From Fragilaria crotonensis (Eukaryota > Bacillariophyta > Fragilariophyceae > Fragilariales > Fragilariaceae): DNA of 45,336 bases. Below the pieces are notes generated by a model. That model searched no databases. It saw only the letters and a program-made list of their open reading frames with translations, and was not told where the DNA came from. Of the stretch, positions 34,713 through 45,145 are shown one piece after another; position 1 is the first letter of the stretch, and each line of letters begins with the position of its first letter. A program made the position numbers and the translations under genes. The stretch covers positions 1 to 45,336 of the forward strand of contig JAKSYS010000516.1 of NCBI GenBank assembly GCA_022925895.1. The letters are read 5' to 3'.

Positions 34713-36784
34713 GCTGAATTAGCAGGATATCGTTCCAGGTTCCTTGATCCAAGTAGCCGCTGCTGATAGACTGGTAACTGGTAGTACGATGTTCGAATAC
34801 AAGATTGATCTCAACAGGACGGCGATAGACGTCAAGACTCAAATAACTGTGAAAGCTCAAAGATCGAGGAAGAATTAATGATGTAATGGAGCACTCCTAG
34901 TCTCACACGCTCACTCTCGCGTTGATCAGCTACACCAATACGAGTTGCACAAGAGTTCTTTGTTATGGCAGGTCGGAAATGCGAGATACGATATGCGATC
35001 ACCAAAGATGAGATGTTCAACTATCCTCCAGTATTCTGACTTGTGACGCTCGGTGTACGTTGCTAAGAACTTAAGAATATGCATGTGCAGTACACAGAAC
35101 ACACAAACAACCAGAACTTGAGATTTGAGATCCTCCGGAACACCCGCGTCAAAGGCTGGATCGTTTTAAAGCTTTCTCACGAACTCTGGCCTCTGACACG
35201 CTTCTGGAGGTTAGTGGTAAGCCCCACTCAGAATGGATGGAACTTGGAGTACCTGGTACGATAATGACATCAGGATGACGTCCTTGTGTTTCGCAGTGAC
35301 AGCGTGACAGCTATCGAGAAAACTCTTCGTATGACATTTCATACGTCCACTCTATCACTATATACTAGCATGCATACACTACTAGTTGTATGAGAATAGG
35401 GTCTTCTACAGTACTGGAGTACTATGCATATTGAAATTGAGTGGAGGTGTCAATATTACTACAAGGGCCAGTACCGGTACATGAAGCATATCTTCCAGAG
35501 TTTAGGGATAAAGATGAAGTCAGTACAGTAGATGTATGATGCACTCTACTCCGAGTATTCTTTTAGAGACCAGTAGCTTTCACTCCCAGAACTCAGAACC
35601 GATTCTGAGTCAAAGCTACAGTACTGTAGCGGTAGAGTAAAAGGATTCTTACTCAACAGTACTAGTACTTGCTAATTGCACTATACACTATACAGTAACC
35701 GAAATTTGCCGAATTTCGCCTACAGTACCTGCCTTAGCTTGCTTATCATCGACGTGTTCCTTTCATCATAATTGAACTCCGCGAGGACCATCATTTTAGT
35801 GCCGCAGCTCCTCAAGACCACACAGTTGCTAGTACAAAAAAGGCTTCAATCCTCAGCAGAAGAAATCCAATCATCTGCATAGAACAAACAGCATGCAACA
35901 CAATGAGAGGGTCTGAAATGATTGCTGAATCCAACATGGAACAAGGGACATAACTTCAGATTTAAAATTTTGTCATCTTGCTGTTGTTAGGATAACAGAG
36001 GTGGCTGCATGCAAGGTTTGGCTCCTGCGAAAGGTAGTTTTCTTTACGGTCAACGAATTGCATTTGTGATGAGACTCGAGTTTTGCTGCCAAGACTTGAA
36101 CAAATCAGGAACCAACCTCAACATTGACATCTCAACAATGGTAAAACTTCAGACTAGTTCTTGAGTTCAAGACTTGTCAAATTCATATAAGTGGTTACAA
36201 TGATATAAACAAGATGTGCTGGCTGTGCAAAGTTTGGTTGCACAAGATGAGAGTCTTCACTGTCAAAGAAATCAAGTATTTCTGACAAGACTTTATCAAA
36301 TTAGAAACCAGCATCAACATTGATATCTCAACAAAGCAATACATAAGACTATTAGACAACTTTGCCAGAGAATACTTGTTGGTTACGTCCTCAACAAGCC
36401 ATATGCGAAGCATGGTTCTTGTAAATACTTCCGTAGACACTTCAGTACTGGGGCATCTAGGGCATAGCCCGTTTCCACCACGAGCTCCTGGTTCCTAACT
36501 CAAACCCTGTCACAACGTCACGACATACGTGGTATACATACTTGTAGAACATGAATGTCATACTCCCGAACCCGTGCGTGGCAGGAGGGCAACTGGATCC
36601 AACAAGACAACAGGACACAGCCCAAACCGCATCATTTCAGTCACATCCACGTATCGATAGTAATCATATCCACATATCTACGACTACTACACAGCGAAAC
36701 AGGGTTAACTGCAAAGCTGCAAAGCCACTGTTTTTGCTTTGATTGTACCGACGACTTGCATCTGAAAACAAACGAACGCGCACC
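34713..36784. other. 2-kb intergenic region without a gene
   Basis: Divergent spacer between PP2C and metacaspase. No supportable reading frame. GTAC words are dense from 35240 to 35740. A diverged ~195-bp direct duplication occupies 36005-36400. The last 250 bp before the metacaspase ATG have no assignable promoter element. Confidence 0.45.
36005..36400. repeat. Diverged ~195-bp tandem duplication, two copies
   Basis: TGCAAGGTTTGG near 36010 pairs with TGCAAAGTTTGG near 36218. CATTGACATCTCAACAA near 36122 pairs with CATTGATATCTCAACAA near 36317. The intervening DNA aligns loosely. Function unknown. Confidence 0.55.
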
Positions 36785-38045
36785 ATGGCCTCCAGTTTCG
36801 ACGCTCAAGTTGAAAAGAGCATCCCAGCCGAGATCCATATGATCTCGGGATCTCATGATTCTCAAAGTAAGTACAAGTACTGTAGTACTTTACCTACCGG
36901 AAACTACGTGTACCCCTGGTAGTTGTAGGAACCGATGAATGATGAGCGAATCAGCTTTTTACGTCCCACGTCAATTGCTTCACCAAGATTCTCCATGGTC
37001 GTCGTTGAGTATCGCATATTCTTGGTTTTGATGGCATGGCACGCAGAAGCATCACAAACTAACACGCGCTGCCCTCTTTCATCTCGTGTGAATCGAATCA
37101 CAGCCAGTGCCGACGTGAGCAACGTATCCCAATTTCAACTCCCCGACCCTGCTGGCCGTGCAGGTGGCGCTTGTACGTCTGCAATTTTGCAGGTTTTGTA
37201 TAAGGACAAGCATCAACAGGCTGAGAGTTTGACGTGGGTCGAGCTCTTGCGTCGGATGCGTTCCGTCTTGCTCAATATGGGATTTGATCAAGTTCCCCAG
37301 TTGACGTCCTCCCGATTGATTGATGTACACAAGCCCATGTACATTGTTCCACCCGGATCGAACGGTACGAGGCGAGCGATTCTTATCGGCATTAACTACA
37401 AAGGACAGCAGGGACAGTTGAGTGGATGTCACAATGATGCGTCCAACATTGGAGAGTTTCTCGAGAGGGTGCACGGATTTTCGCGATCCAACATGCTCAT
37501 CCTTATGGATGATGGTAAGAATCATTCTCCTACGAAGGACAACATCATCAATGCCTTTAAACGGATTGCAGACTACAGCAAAGCTGAGATGTCGTATTTC
37601 TTCATTATTCTGGTGAGTGCCCTTCTATCAAGTAATGTGAGGATCAATTCCAACTAAGCACAATGACAAGTTTCTAACACATGCATCATTCCATGGCTCT
37701 TTTCTCTCGAAATGGGTAGGCCACGGCAGTCGTGTTCGAGATCAAGATGGCGACGAAGACGACGGGTATGACGAAACATTGGTTCCCGTCGATTTCCAGC
37801 GCAGCGGCCAGATTCGCGACGATGACATTTTCAAGATTCTCGTCCAACCCCTTCGTGCAGGCGTCACCATGACCTGTTTGATGGATTGTTGCCATTCCGG
37901 CACTGTCTTGGATTTGCCATATCGCTTTACTGCCGATGGCGATGTCATGCAGCGAAATGACAGGTTTCAACTCTTCGACAGCCCTGAGGGTGCCATTGCT
38001 GCTGCCTGTTGTCTTTTTGCACTGTTGTCTTGCATACTTGAGTAA
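36785..38045 (+). CDS. Type III metacaspase (p10 before p20)
   Basis: A Cys protease of the caspase-hemoglobinase fold, cleaving after Arg/Lys and usually Ca2+-dependent; in diatoms linked to stress and cell-death control. Exon 1 (36785-36866) encodes [12 protein letters not shown] and [10 protein letters not shown]. Intron 1 is 36867-37103 and intron 2 is 37613-37719, both GT-AG. The p10-type block ([42 protein letters not shown]) comes first. The p20 block ([20 protein letters not shown]) follows, with catalytic His in SGHGSRVRD and Cys in [13 protein letters not shown]. This inverted order defines type III. Near 37606 one C is missing (TTCTTCATTATTCTG); with it the reading is FFHYSG|HGSR across intron 2. 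Without it the catalytic-His strand is lost. Confidence 0.9.
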
Positions 38046-38115
38046 AGTGATGGTGAGCAGTTTAAGTAGTGCGGAGATTAACTGATTGTAGGTTTACCGC
38101 GAATTTCACCTTGCC

Positions 38116-39556
38116 CTACAACAACAGTTCATTCCGATTGTCGCATGTCATTGTCCTGTATATCTGTTCCGACAATTTCTTGCGGTGCCCTCGTTCTCCA
38201 AACAAGTGTGCCACCATATGTTCCTTAGGGCAGTCGTCGTCTTCCCCCAGGACAGCTCCAGGTGCCGTCGCACCTACAGGCTTCTGATAGGCCTGCCAGA
38301 GCGATCTAGCCGTCGGATAGTACTGTGCCAGTTGTTCAGCACGAGCGGCACTCATTCGTGGAATTTGTTGCAACATGCGTATCCATGCATCCTGAGCACG
38401 AGCTAGGGGGAGGCGCCGTGGCAGGTAGGGCGCATTTTAGTTTCCGGACACAGTCCAATTCCGTCACCTGTTGGGCATAGGGTTGTTCGGCAATGGCACG
38501 AGCCAGATCACGCAGGAATTCAATCACTTGGTTTTCGGATTTCAGGATTTGGCATTCGACGCAGAAGGCCACTTGCAGCCAAACAAGTGCGTCGTTGATG
38601 TCGCCTTCAGTGACCAAATGCCACCGTTGGGCCTGGGATGCAGCGTTCCAGTGACGACGAATCGTATCAATGATGCCAGGCAACAGAACAACAATTTTCG
38701 GTTTCTTGGAAGCCTTCCAATTGTTTCCCCATGAGGCGTAAATCTCCTCCAACCATTCTTCGAGTCGTGGGGTAGTCATCTTCTAATTCCGATCGTTCTA
38801 ACAATCTCAGAAAGTCATCTGGATCCGAGAATACAATCAGAAGACGGTCGACAAGTTGATAGCCATCGGCATTGACATCCTGAAACGCCCGGATTGCGGC
38901 CTTGGCACCGCCTGCAAGATAATCTCGGCGGAGAAAATGAATGGCTCTCTTGTCAACTCCTTCTGTTTCCATCACATGAGGACGCGTTTGGATCAGTGTG
39001 GTCCACGCTCTTCAGACCAGCTTTGTCTCAATGCTGGGTGCAGGAGGAGTCCAACTTCTTCCTTGGCAAACTTGCCAGAGATCTGTTGTGCCGCCAATTT
39101 TCGATTCAGCTTGTCCTCTTTAAGAGAAATTCGCTGCGATTCGCGTTCTTGTCGCTCATTTTCTCTGAGCACTTCCTTTTCTCTCTTTCGCCGTTGCAAT
39201 TCGAGCTCCTTGAGACGTCGACGCTCTGCGGTGGCAAGCTGGCGTTCGAGTGCCTTGTCCGGTGATTTGTGTGCTTTCGGACGCAGGCGTTTTGCAGCCA
39301 ACGACTCGACGTGAGTAGTACTGTCGTCATCGTCAGAAGAAGGAGAGTCGATCCGCGCGACTCTTGGTCGTCGTTTGGCAACAGTTGGTTTTGAAAAGAT
39401 GGACTCGGTCGGAATGTCAAAATCTGAATCATCCGAGGAGGATTTCACGGATAATGCAGCACTGGCCTTCGACTTCTTTTTCGCTGGCAACACCACCAAA
39501 CTATCATCAGAGGACGATGAATCGGAGGAAGAAAGGAGGCTAATGGGGTCTGTCAT
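38116..39556 (-). CDS. EME1: EME1/MMS4-like subunit of MUS81 endonuclease
   Basis: The non-catalytic partner of MUS81, which cuts branched DNA in recombination and stalled-fork repair; nuclear. The ATG at 39556 opens MTDPISLLSSSDSS. The N-terminus is Ser/Asp-rich and disordered. A long Lys/Arg/Glu helix (LERQLATAERRRLKELELQ) as in EME1 follows. The ERCC4-like domain comes next: AIHFLRRDYLAGGAKAA, KPKIVVLLPGIIDTIRRHW, DINDALVWLQVAFCVECQI and FLRDLARAIAEQPYAQQ. A C-terminal helix-hairpin-helix region (QIPRMSAARAEQLAQYYPTA; RKKLSEQIYRTMT) ends the protein. One-base frame changes near 38985 (missing C), 38770 and 38400 (C5 where C4 fits) break it into four frames. XPF-family relatives are the alternative, but the N-terminal helix favours EME1. 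Confidence 0.78.
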
Positions 39557-40050
39557 TGGTCATTCCGTCATTTCCGAATGGATTTCTGGTTACGTTTCGC
39601 TTTTTCATGTGTAATGAAATCGTGCCATGTGAAAAGTTTCTCCAAAAAATTCAAATCTGGAATTTGTCCGAGGAGTACACGCTACACGCGACATGTACCG
39701 GAATCTATGCAGTACGACGTAGGAGAGTAATCGATGATACTGTACTATGGAATACTACTGCTACTGGAGTCGCACATACGTTAAAGTCTACCGTACTCGC
39801 AGTACTGTATCATACCTGGTAATCAATGAATGCACTTTTGTCGTGTACTATGGATACAGTATAGTAGAAGCACCCAACGTAATACGTGCTACTCCGTTGT
39901 ACCGTACAAGAATAACGTTGATCCGAAGTCGGATTTTCATCACACCGAGTTCCCCCCAACAGTCAACGGTAACAGTAGAACAGTGGCAAGTGACCAGTAG
40001 GAAATCCCACAGCACAATCAAACTCCGCAGAAGTCACAAAGAAATCGACG
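39557..40050. promoter_or_regulatory. Divergent promoter region, EME1-like / BolA
   Basis: About 490 bp between divergent starts. Dense in GTAC/TACTG words around 39700-39910. No gene and no assignable core element. Confidence 0.4.
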
Positions 40051-40476
40051 ATGCTCTCTAAGGTGCTGTCACCAACGACAGGAAGAATAGCATCGCCATT
40101 TGCAAAGTTACTGATTCGTACCATGACCTCGGTAGCAGCATCCATCGAATTCAAACTGACCAAAGAGCTTCAACCACTGCACCTAGAAATCCGCAATGAA
40201 TCCCATATGCACAACGTTCCCAAAAATTCTGAAACACATTTCAAGGTAATTGTCGTTAGCGACCAATTCGCCAAACTCCCAACACCCTTGCAGCGACATC
40301 GTCGAGTTAATGAAATCTTGAAAGAAGAATTGCAAGGTCCTGTGCATGCTCTTTCGATTGTGACCAAGACGCCGGAACAGTGGAAAAGCATGCAAGAGAG
40401 CGGCGCAGAAATTGGAGCGTCGCCAAAGTGTAGAGGAGGGGATGGAAGCTTGCCGCCGAAAGGGAGTGGAGTTTAA
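40051..40476 (+). CDS. BolA-family protein, probably mitochondrial
   Basis: BolA proteins partner monothiol glutaredoxins in Fe-S cluster handling. The ATG at 40051 gives an N-terminal extension rich in Ser, Arg and Lys without acidic residues (MLSKVLSPTTGRIASPFAKL), a likely mitochondrial or plastid targeting peptide. A second ATG at 40123 could give a short form. The BolA domain is clear: HLEIRNESHMHNVP, ETHFKVIVVSDQF, LQRHRRVNEILKEEL and GPVHALSIVTKTPEQW, including the NESHMH motif and the conserved RHR. The ~25-residue C-terminal tail (CRGGDGSLPPKGSG) is extra. Single uninterrupted exon. It faces the convergent isocitrate dehydrogenase gene with 260 bp between. Confidence 0.9.
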   Translation: MLSKVLSPTTGRIASPFAKLLIRTMTSVAASIEFKLTKELQPLHLEIRNESHMHNVPKNSETHFKVIVVSDQFAKLPTPLQRHRRVNEILKEELQGPVHALSIVTKTPEQWKSMQESGAEIGASPKCRGGDGSLPPKGSGV

Positions 40477-40736
40477 GATAGTATCAAAGTTGATTACCGT
40501 TAGTTAAGTTTTACGTTAAGTATGGCCATGAGGTACGCTGCTTTCATCGCCATATGTCGTGATGGCTACAACGGCCAAATTGACAATCGTTAGGGATTCA
40601 ACTAGAACGAGTGCGATAAGGCCAAAGTATTCTTCTCTTAGTCCATCACCTAGTATCCTATGCAAATCAAAATCAAGTGCACCAAACAAAAATGCAAGTC
40701 CAATCTTCGACGTAGGTGTGGAGGAACAACATTCCA

Positions 40737-42730
40737 TTAGACATCAGGATTCTTCACCTTCGCTGCCTTCGTCGGTGCGACACCCATCTTGACCAGCATT
40801 CTAGTAAACTCCACAATATCAATTTGTCCGTTTCCATCCACGTCGTATGTGTCAAATAGTGTCTTGACAGCATCTTCATCAACAGAGAAGTTACGACGGA
40901 ATTCACGAGACGGCTCCGACAAGGTGGAGGCGGAGCTTCATCCAATTGAGCGGCCAAATATCGATTCAATCTCCATTCCACCTTGTCAATAAATGCTTCA
41001 GTCGAAAATCCGGATGGACCAGACATATCCTTGGTACCTTGACCATATCTGAAAGTGTTGTGAATTGCCCTTCGCAACGTTTCCGTGAAGTTGAGCACCT
41101 TGTCCTTGACAGCCTGCTTTTCGGAGCTCTCGGGATGAGCATCGGCATCGAGCATGGCGGCATGATTCATCGCACCAATCATAGCCTCAACCAAACCCAG
41201 GGGATTCAAAGACGTTTCTTGACCAGCCAAATGCGCATGCCAGAGATCAGACACAGTGCCGTGGGAGGCTTCGAATTCCTTGATAAGTCTGCCATCATCA
41301 GTGACACCAACGAGGTTAGAGGTGATGAAACCAGGAGAACGATGCACTTGAGCAATCTGATCAGTCAACATATCTCCGTCGTAGTTGTGAGCGGCCATTC
41401 CAAAACCGCCATCAGTCCAACGAATCAACTGCATAGTTGCAGCATCGGAGATGAGATGTTGCAGCTCCCCTCCGCATCTTTCCAGCAAGCCAGCTTTGAG
41501 GAACTGCTCCTTGTATTCAGCATCGAAGATTTCTTTCATAGTGGCCCAGAATCCCTCCTGCCACTTGAAGACAGTTTTCTTGGTAACCACGTAAGGAGTG
41601 ATGCCAGCTTCGAAGCAACGCTTGAAAAACAAATGAGCAAGCGGTTTGACATTGTCGTAAGGGTTGTGATAGACGACTACAACGTTGTTGTCATCCGTCA
41701 GCTCTCTCTTGTCGACAATGAATGGAGCGTCTCCATCGGACGGTAGATAGGTGGTCAACAACGTTCCGCGCCCAACTTTGTTCCAACCCGCTCCGTACTC
41801 TCCCCCAACAGCATGTCGCTCGAAGAAAACAGGCTTCTTGTACCCAAGTTCAATCCCATCAATATGAATTGTATCACGGCTGATGGTGATACCATTCCAA
41901 CCGCGTCGCATGGCTCCATTCGGAGATCCGTAACTCTTCGAGAGTCCCATTTCCTTCACTTGCAGGGCAGAGGGAGTAATGGTTGGTTCCTTGAAAATGG
42001 CACCAATTCGAGAGCCGGCTTCGACAGCGTCATGTAAGACTTTATCGTTGGAAGCATCGCGAGCCTTGCAGGACAAGTCGTATCGTTCCCAAGTCGACGT
42101 ATCGAAGTATGGCTCAATCCACTGCTTTACGATAAGATTGCAGGCATAGTTGGTCATCTCTTCTCCACTGATGTATACCATAGGTGGTGCCAGGACTTTC
42201 TGACCTGGAACCAGAGTCGACTTGAATCTGAAAAATGATTGGAATGGGCCATGATTGGAAGTGCCTGAAGGGCGAAATGAAAATGTGAGTCGTCGACAAT
42301 GGGATAGACTTTGCTCCGACACAGAGATTGCGAAAAAAGTCGATAGTGACGTCAACGAGCGACCGATAAAGGATTCTGGTTCGAAATCGCCTTAACGGCA
42401 TCGTGAAGATATCGGTGCAGATATGGTGATCAAGGATATGGGCACAGATGCTACGATCATACGAGTCGTAGCGATTAACAGCGGCATGACGATGCAAATA
42501 CAATCGCTTTGGAATGGCGCCGGTGGAAGGATCGCTTAGAAGAAAGACGAATCGAATTCGGTGCATTGACTTCCACCTGCAGAATCTCTCATTGGGATAA
42601 TTTTTATCTCCTTTTCTATCTGATAAGCTCCCTAGTAGTACGCATAGATGCACTCACAGCTAGGCGAGAAGGGTGATGCTCCGCGAACAGCCCCTTGGGC
42701 AGCGCGAGATAAGGCGATGCGGAACGCCAT
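40737..42730 (-). CDS. IDH: Mitochondrial isocitrate dehydrogenase with C-terminal EF-hand
   Basis: Oxidises isocitrate to 2-oxoglutarate in the citric-acid cycle. Exon 1 (42730-42658) encodes only a targeting peptide (MAFRIALSRAAQGAVRGA). A 393-nt GT-AG intron (42265-42657) leads to CTSNHGPFQSF. The body aligns with homodimeric (type II-like) IDH: ISGEEMTNYACNLIVKQW, AMRRGWNGITISRDTI, VVYHNPYDNVKPLAHLFF, YDGDMLTDQIAQ and QETSLNPLG. Where NADP enzymes have HGTVTRHYR, this protein has HGTVSDLWH. Loss of the Arg/His pair for an Asp suggests NAD+ use. One base is missing near 40925; after it comes EFRRNFSVDEDAVKTLF and the EF-hand loop DVDGNGQIDIVEF, then a stop at 40737. Calcium control of the enzyme is plausible, and diatom NAD-IDHs with EF-hands are, as I recall, known. 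Confidence 0.88.
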
Positions 42731-43685
42731 GATTGTCGGAGTCCCAAATCTGGATTTGTGCGTTCCGTTTTCTTCTCCTTTTTTTCTTGCAGATGTCGTT
42801 TTCTGATGGTTGTTGGGCGATAGCACTTGTCACTGTTCGGCTGTGAAGTGCTTCAAGCTGCTGGGCACTGCGCATTTCCACCTCTGCACGGGACCGCGTG
42901 AAAACTCAAAAGTGCAAGAAGCTCCTTGCGTTTTTTTTTTTTTTACCTGGCACTGTATCATAGTACTTGTACTTGGCACTTGGCACCAGTAAGTATTAAC
43001 GTACATTTGCTGTCGCCTACTACCGGTAGTAGTCTACTGTACATAGTGCTTGGTTCTCGTATGCATATACATGTACCCACAGACGGACATTCCGAATTGC
43101 AGTGAAACCAGTACAATACTATTGTACCGGTATTGTGCCATGAGACAGAAATGGTTGTTTGGATTTTGGATCTTTGAAAATATAACGATTAGGTCTACTG
43201 GCACACCCTACCGGTACATGCGTACCGCGTTCTAATTGAATATATGATAGTACTCGGAGTTCGGAGTACATATCATACGATATACGATACTACAGTACAC
43301 AGTATGATGCATAAAATGCATATCATAGGTACTTCCATCTACTGGCGTACTCTGTAGCAGTGGTGTACTTCGACAAATGTTTGTAGGGTACAAGGTACAA
43401 GTACTTGTATCTTGTATATGCATACCTTGTAACTGGCACTTGTATATACTACATACATGTATATACCCATACCCTTTCCAAGATTCTACTTCCCCATTTT
43501 CCTACAGTACCATGTAGTACTTTGCGTACCGGCGGGACCAGGCATTGAAACATTGAAACATGAGAATCGACGGAATTTGTCGAAACGCCGACATGCATGG
43601 GGACCACATGGTACTTGTACTTGGTGTCAGGTACATAGATGTCATACAACTACAAGAGTACGGGTGCTCTACTTTGTATATGCAT
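42731..43685. other. Intergenic spacer upstream of isocitrate dehydrogenase
   Basis: No supportable gene. A T13 run lies near 42932. From 42950 to 43660 the DNA is saturated with GTAC, ACCGGTA and ATGTATAT words. A short hAT-type element begins at 43686, preceded by its 8-bp target copy at 43678-43685. Confidence 0.45.
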
Positions 43686-44006
43686 CAGAGACGGGAATTT
43701 CAAACCCAGCCCACCCAAACCCACGGCCCACCCAAACCCATTGGGTTAAGGGTGGGTTTTGGGTGAGCTCAGGACTTCCTGGGTGGGTCTGGGTGGGCCG
43801 GCAAATCATAGCAAAAAATGACAGTAGATGTTTGCTACCGGTAGTAGTAGAAACATATACTCCAGTACTAACTACTGGGTTTGGGTGGGTTTGGGTAGGT
43901 CTTGGTAGATCGTATGGGTTCTGGGTGGGTTTGGGCTGGTACTTCCGTGAGCGTAGCTTTACGTGGGTACCCATGGGTTTGATATTTTCAGAAATTCCCG
44001 TCTCTG
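43686..44006. mobile_element. 321-bp hAT-type MITE with 8-bp target duplication
   Basis: The ends CAGAGACGGGAATTTC (43686-43701) and its exact inverse (43991-44006) are 16-bp terminal inverted repeats. They are flanked by identical ATATGCAT copies at 43678-43685 and 44007-44014. An 8-bp duplication with ends starting CAG is the mark of the hAT superfamily. The interior has CCCACCCAAACCC runs on the left and GGGTTTGGGTGGG runs on the right, so the whole element can fold on itself. No protein is encoded; mobility would need a hAT transposase elsewhere. The exact ends and target copies suggest recent insertion. Confidence 0.92.
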
Positions 44007-44175
44007 ATATGCATAGAGACCACAAGTCCAAACTGCCATCCGCCATCCGTTATAAATGCGGTTCTACTGCACCTAACTACTGTCAGAGTTTAGATGGAAT
44101 AGGCAGAAAGGCAATTAGCAATCGGTAGTCTACCTTCTAGGCAATCCGCCAAATTCAGTCATGCAGGAGGTAATT

Positions 44176-45145
44176 CTAAAGAATACTCTTGCCCATCATA
44201 GAGGTGATTATTTGGAGTCCAAGCTCAACAGTATCCTCCGCGCCCTTGCCATCCGCAAGGGTAGGGTTGAGCTCAACCAAATCGGCTGAAGCTAGATTGC
44301 CACTCATGGCCATCGCTTCTGCCACGTAGTGAGCTTCACGAAAGTTGAGCCCTCCACGGACGGCCGTTCCGGTGGCTGGAGCCAAGAATGGATCCACAGC
44401 GTCAATGTCGTAGGATAGGTGAAGTGGTCTGTTGGGATCGTCTTTCAGCAACTGGCCGAGCGCCATGTCCATAACTGCTCCAATTCCATAGTGATCAATG
44501 TCATGCATGGTGAAAGCAGTAATGCCAAGCTTTCGAATAATATTGCGTTCTGCCACATCTACATCGCGGAGTCCAACATATACCAGGGAGTCCGGTGACA
44601 GCCTTGGTCCATCGATCAACCAGCTCATACCAGGAAGCTCCGAAAATCGGGAGCGACTCCTCCATCAGAAGACCCACGGGCATGCCATGCATATTACCGG
44701 ACTCTGAAATCGCAGGTGTGTTAAGGTCAGCATGAGCATCTACCCACAGAACACCTGTGTTTGGTCTCGCACGTAGGACGCCGGCAAGGGATCCACCTAA
44801 TCGAATGATCACCTCCTAGAAGGAGAGGCGCCCATCAAATATCTTTCCTCGACTACCTTGGACAGATGCTCGTTGACAGCACCGACAATACCACAGTTTC
44901 GCGCACTCGGTATCGCAGTTTTGATGGCTCGATGTGCAATTTGCTCAAAATCAATATCGCCGATGTCATCGACCCTCCAACCCAACGACGTCAGCATGTT
45001 TCGAAGTCCACCTCACGAAGCAAAAGCGGTCCCGTATCAGTTCCTACGAATGGCTGCCCATACGTCATTGAGCACCAAGAATGGACACAGTTTTAGGAAA
45101 GGTGGCATGCTGAAAGAGATCCGTTTGATGCAATGACGGCATCAT
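44176..45145 (-). CDS. Arginase
   Basis: Hydrolyses arginine to ornithine and urea (urea cycle; often mitochondrial in diatoms). The start is taken as the ATG at 45145 ([18 protein letters not shown]), with an in-frame stop just upstream. Family blocks in order: VSILGA then [110 protein letters not shown]. The Mn ligands in GGDHS, DAHAD and DIDAVDP are all present. Single-base changes near 45090 (CC read as C), 45018 (GG as G), 44815, 44800 and 44655 split the gene; in one of the wrong frames the GGDHS ligand loop disappears. No introns needed. About 320 residues, as expected. Confidence 0.88.

Noticed and set aside
36935-37103. Upstream in-frame extension of the metacaspase second exon as a protein start.
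   Set aside because: A donor at 36867 and an acceptor at 37103 give a better protein with the conserved HMISG...TSADV block; the extension is intron.
40559-40792. Plus-strand ORF between BolA and isocitrate dehydrogenase.
   Set aside because: No recognisable similarity, Ser-rich low complexity, and it overlaps the true end of isocitrate dehydrogenase.
42365-42395. A tRNA-like T-loop word (GGTTCGAAATC).
   Set aside because: No matching acceptor stem, D-arm or anticodon arm could be found around it; it lies in the isocitrate dehydrogenase intron.
43686-44006. Internal telomere sequence.
   Set aside because: The GGGTTTGGGTGGG runs are irregular, occur in both orientations and lie inside a defined hAT MITE.
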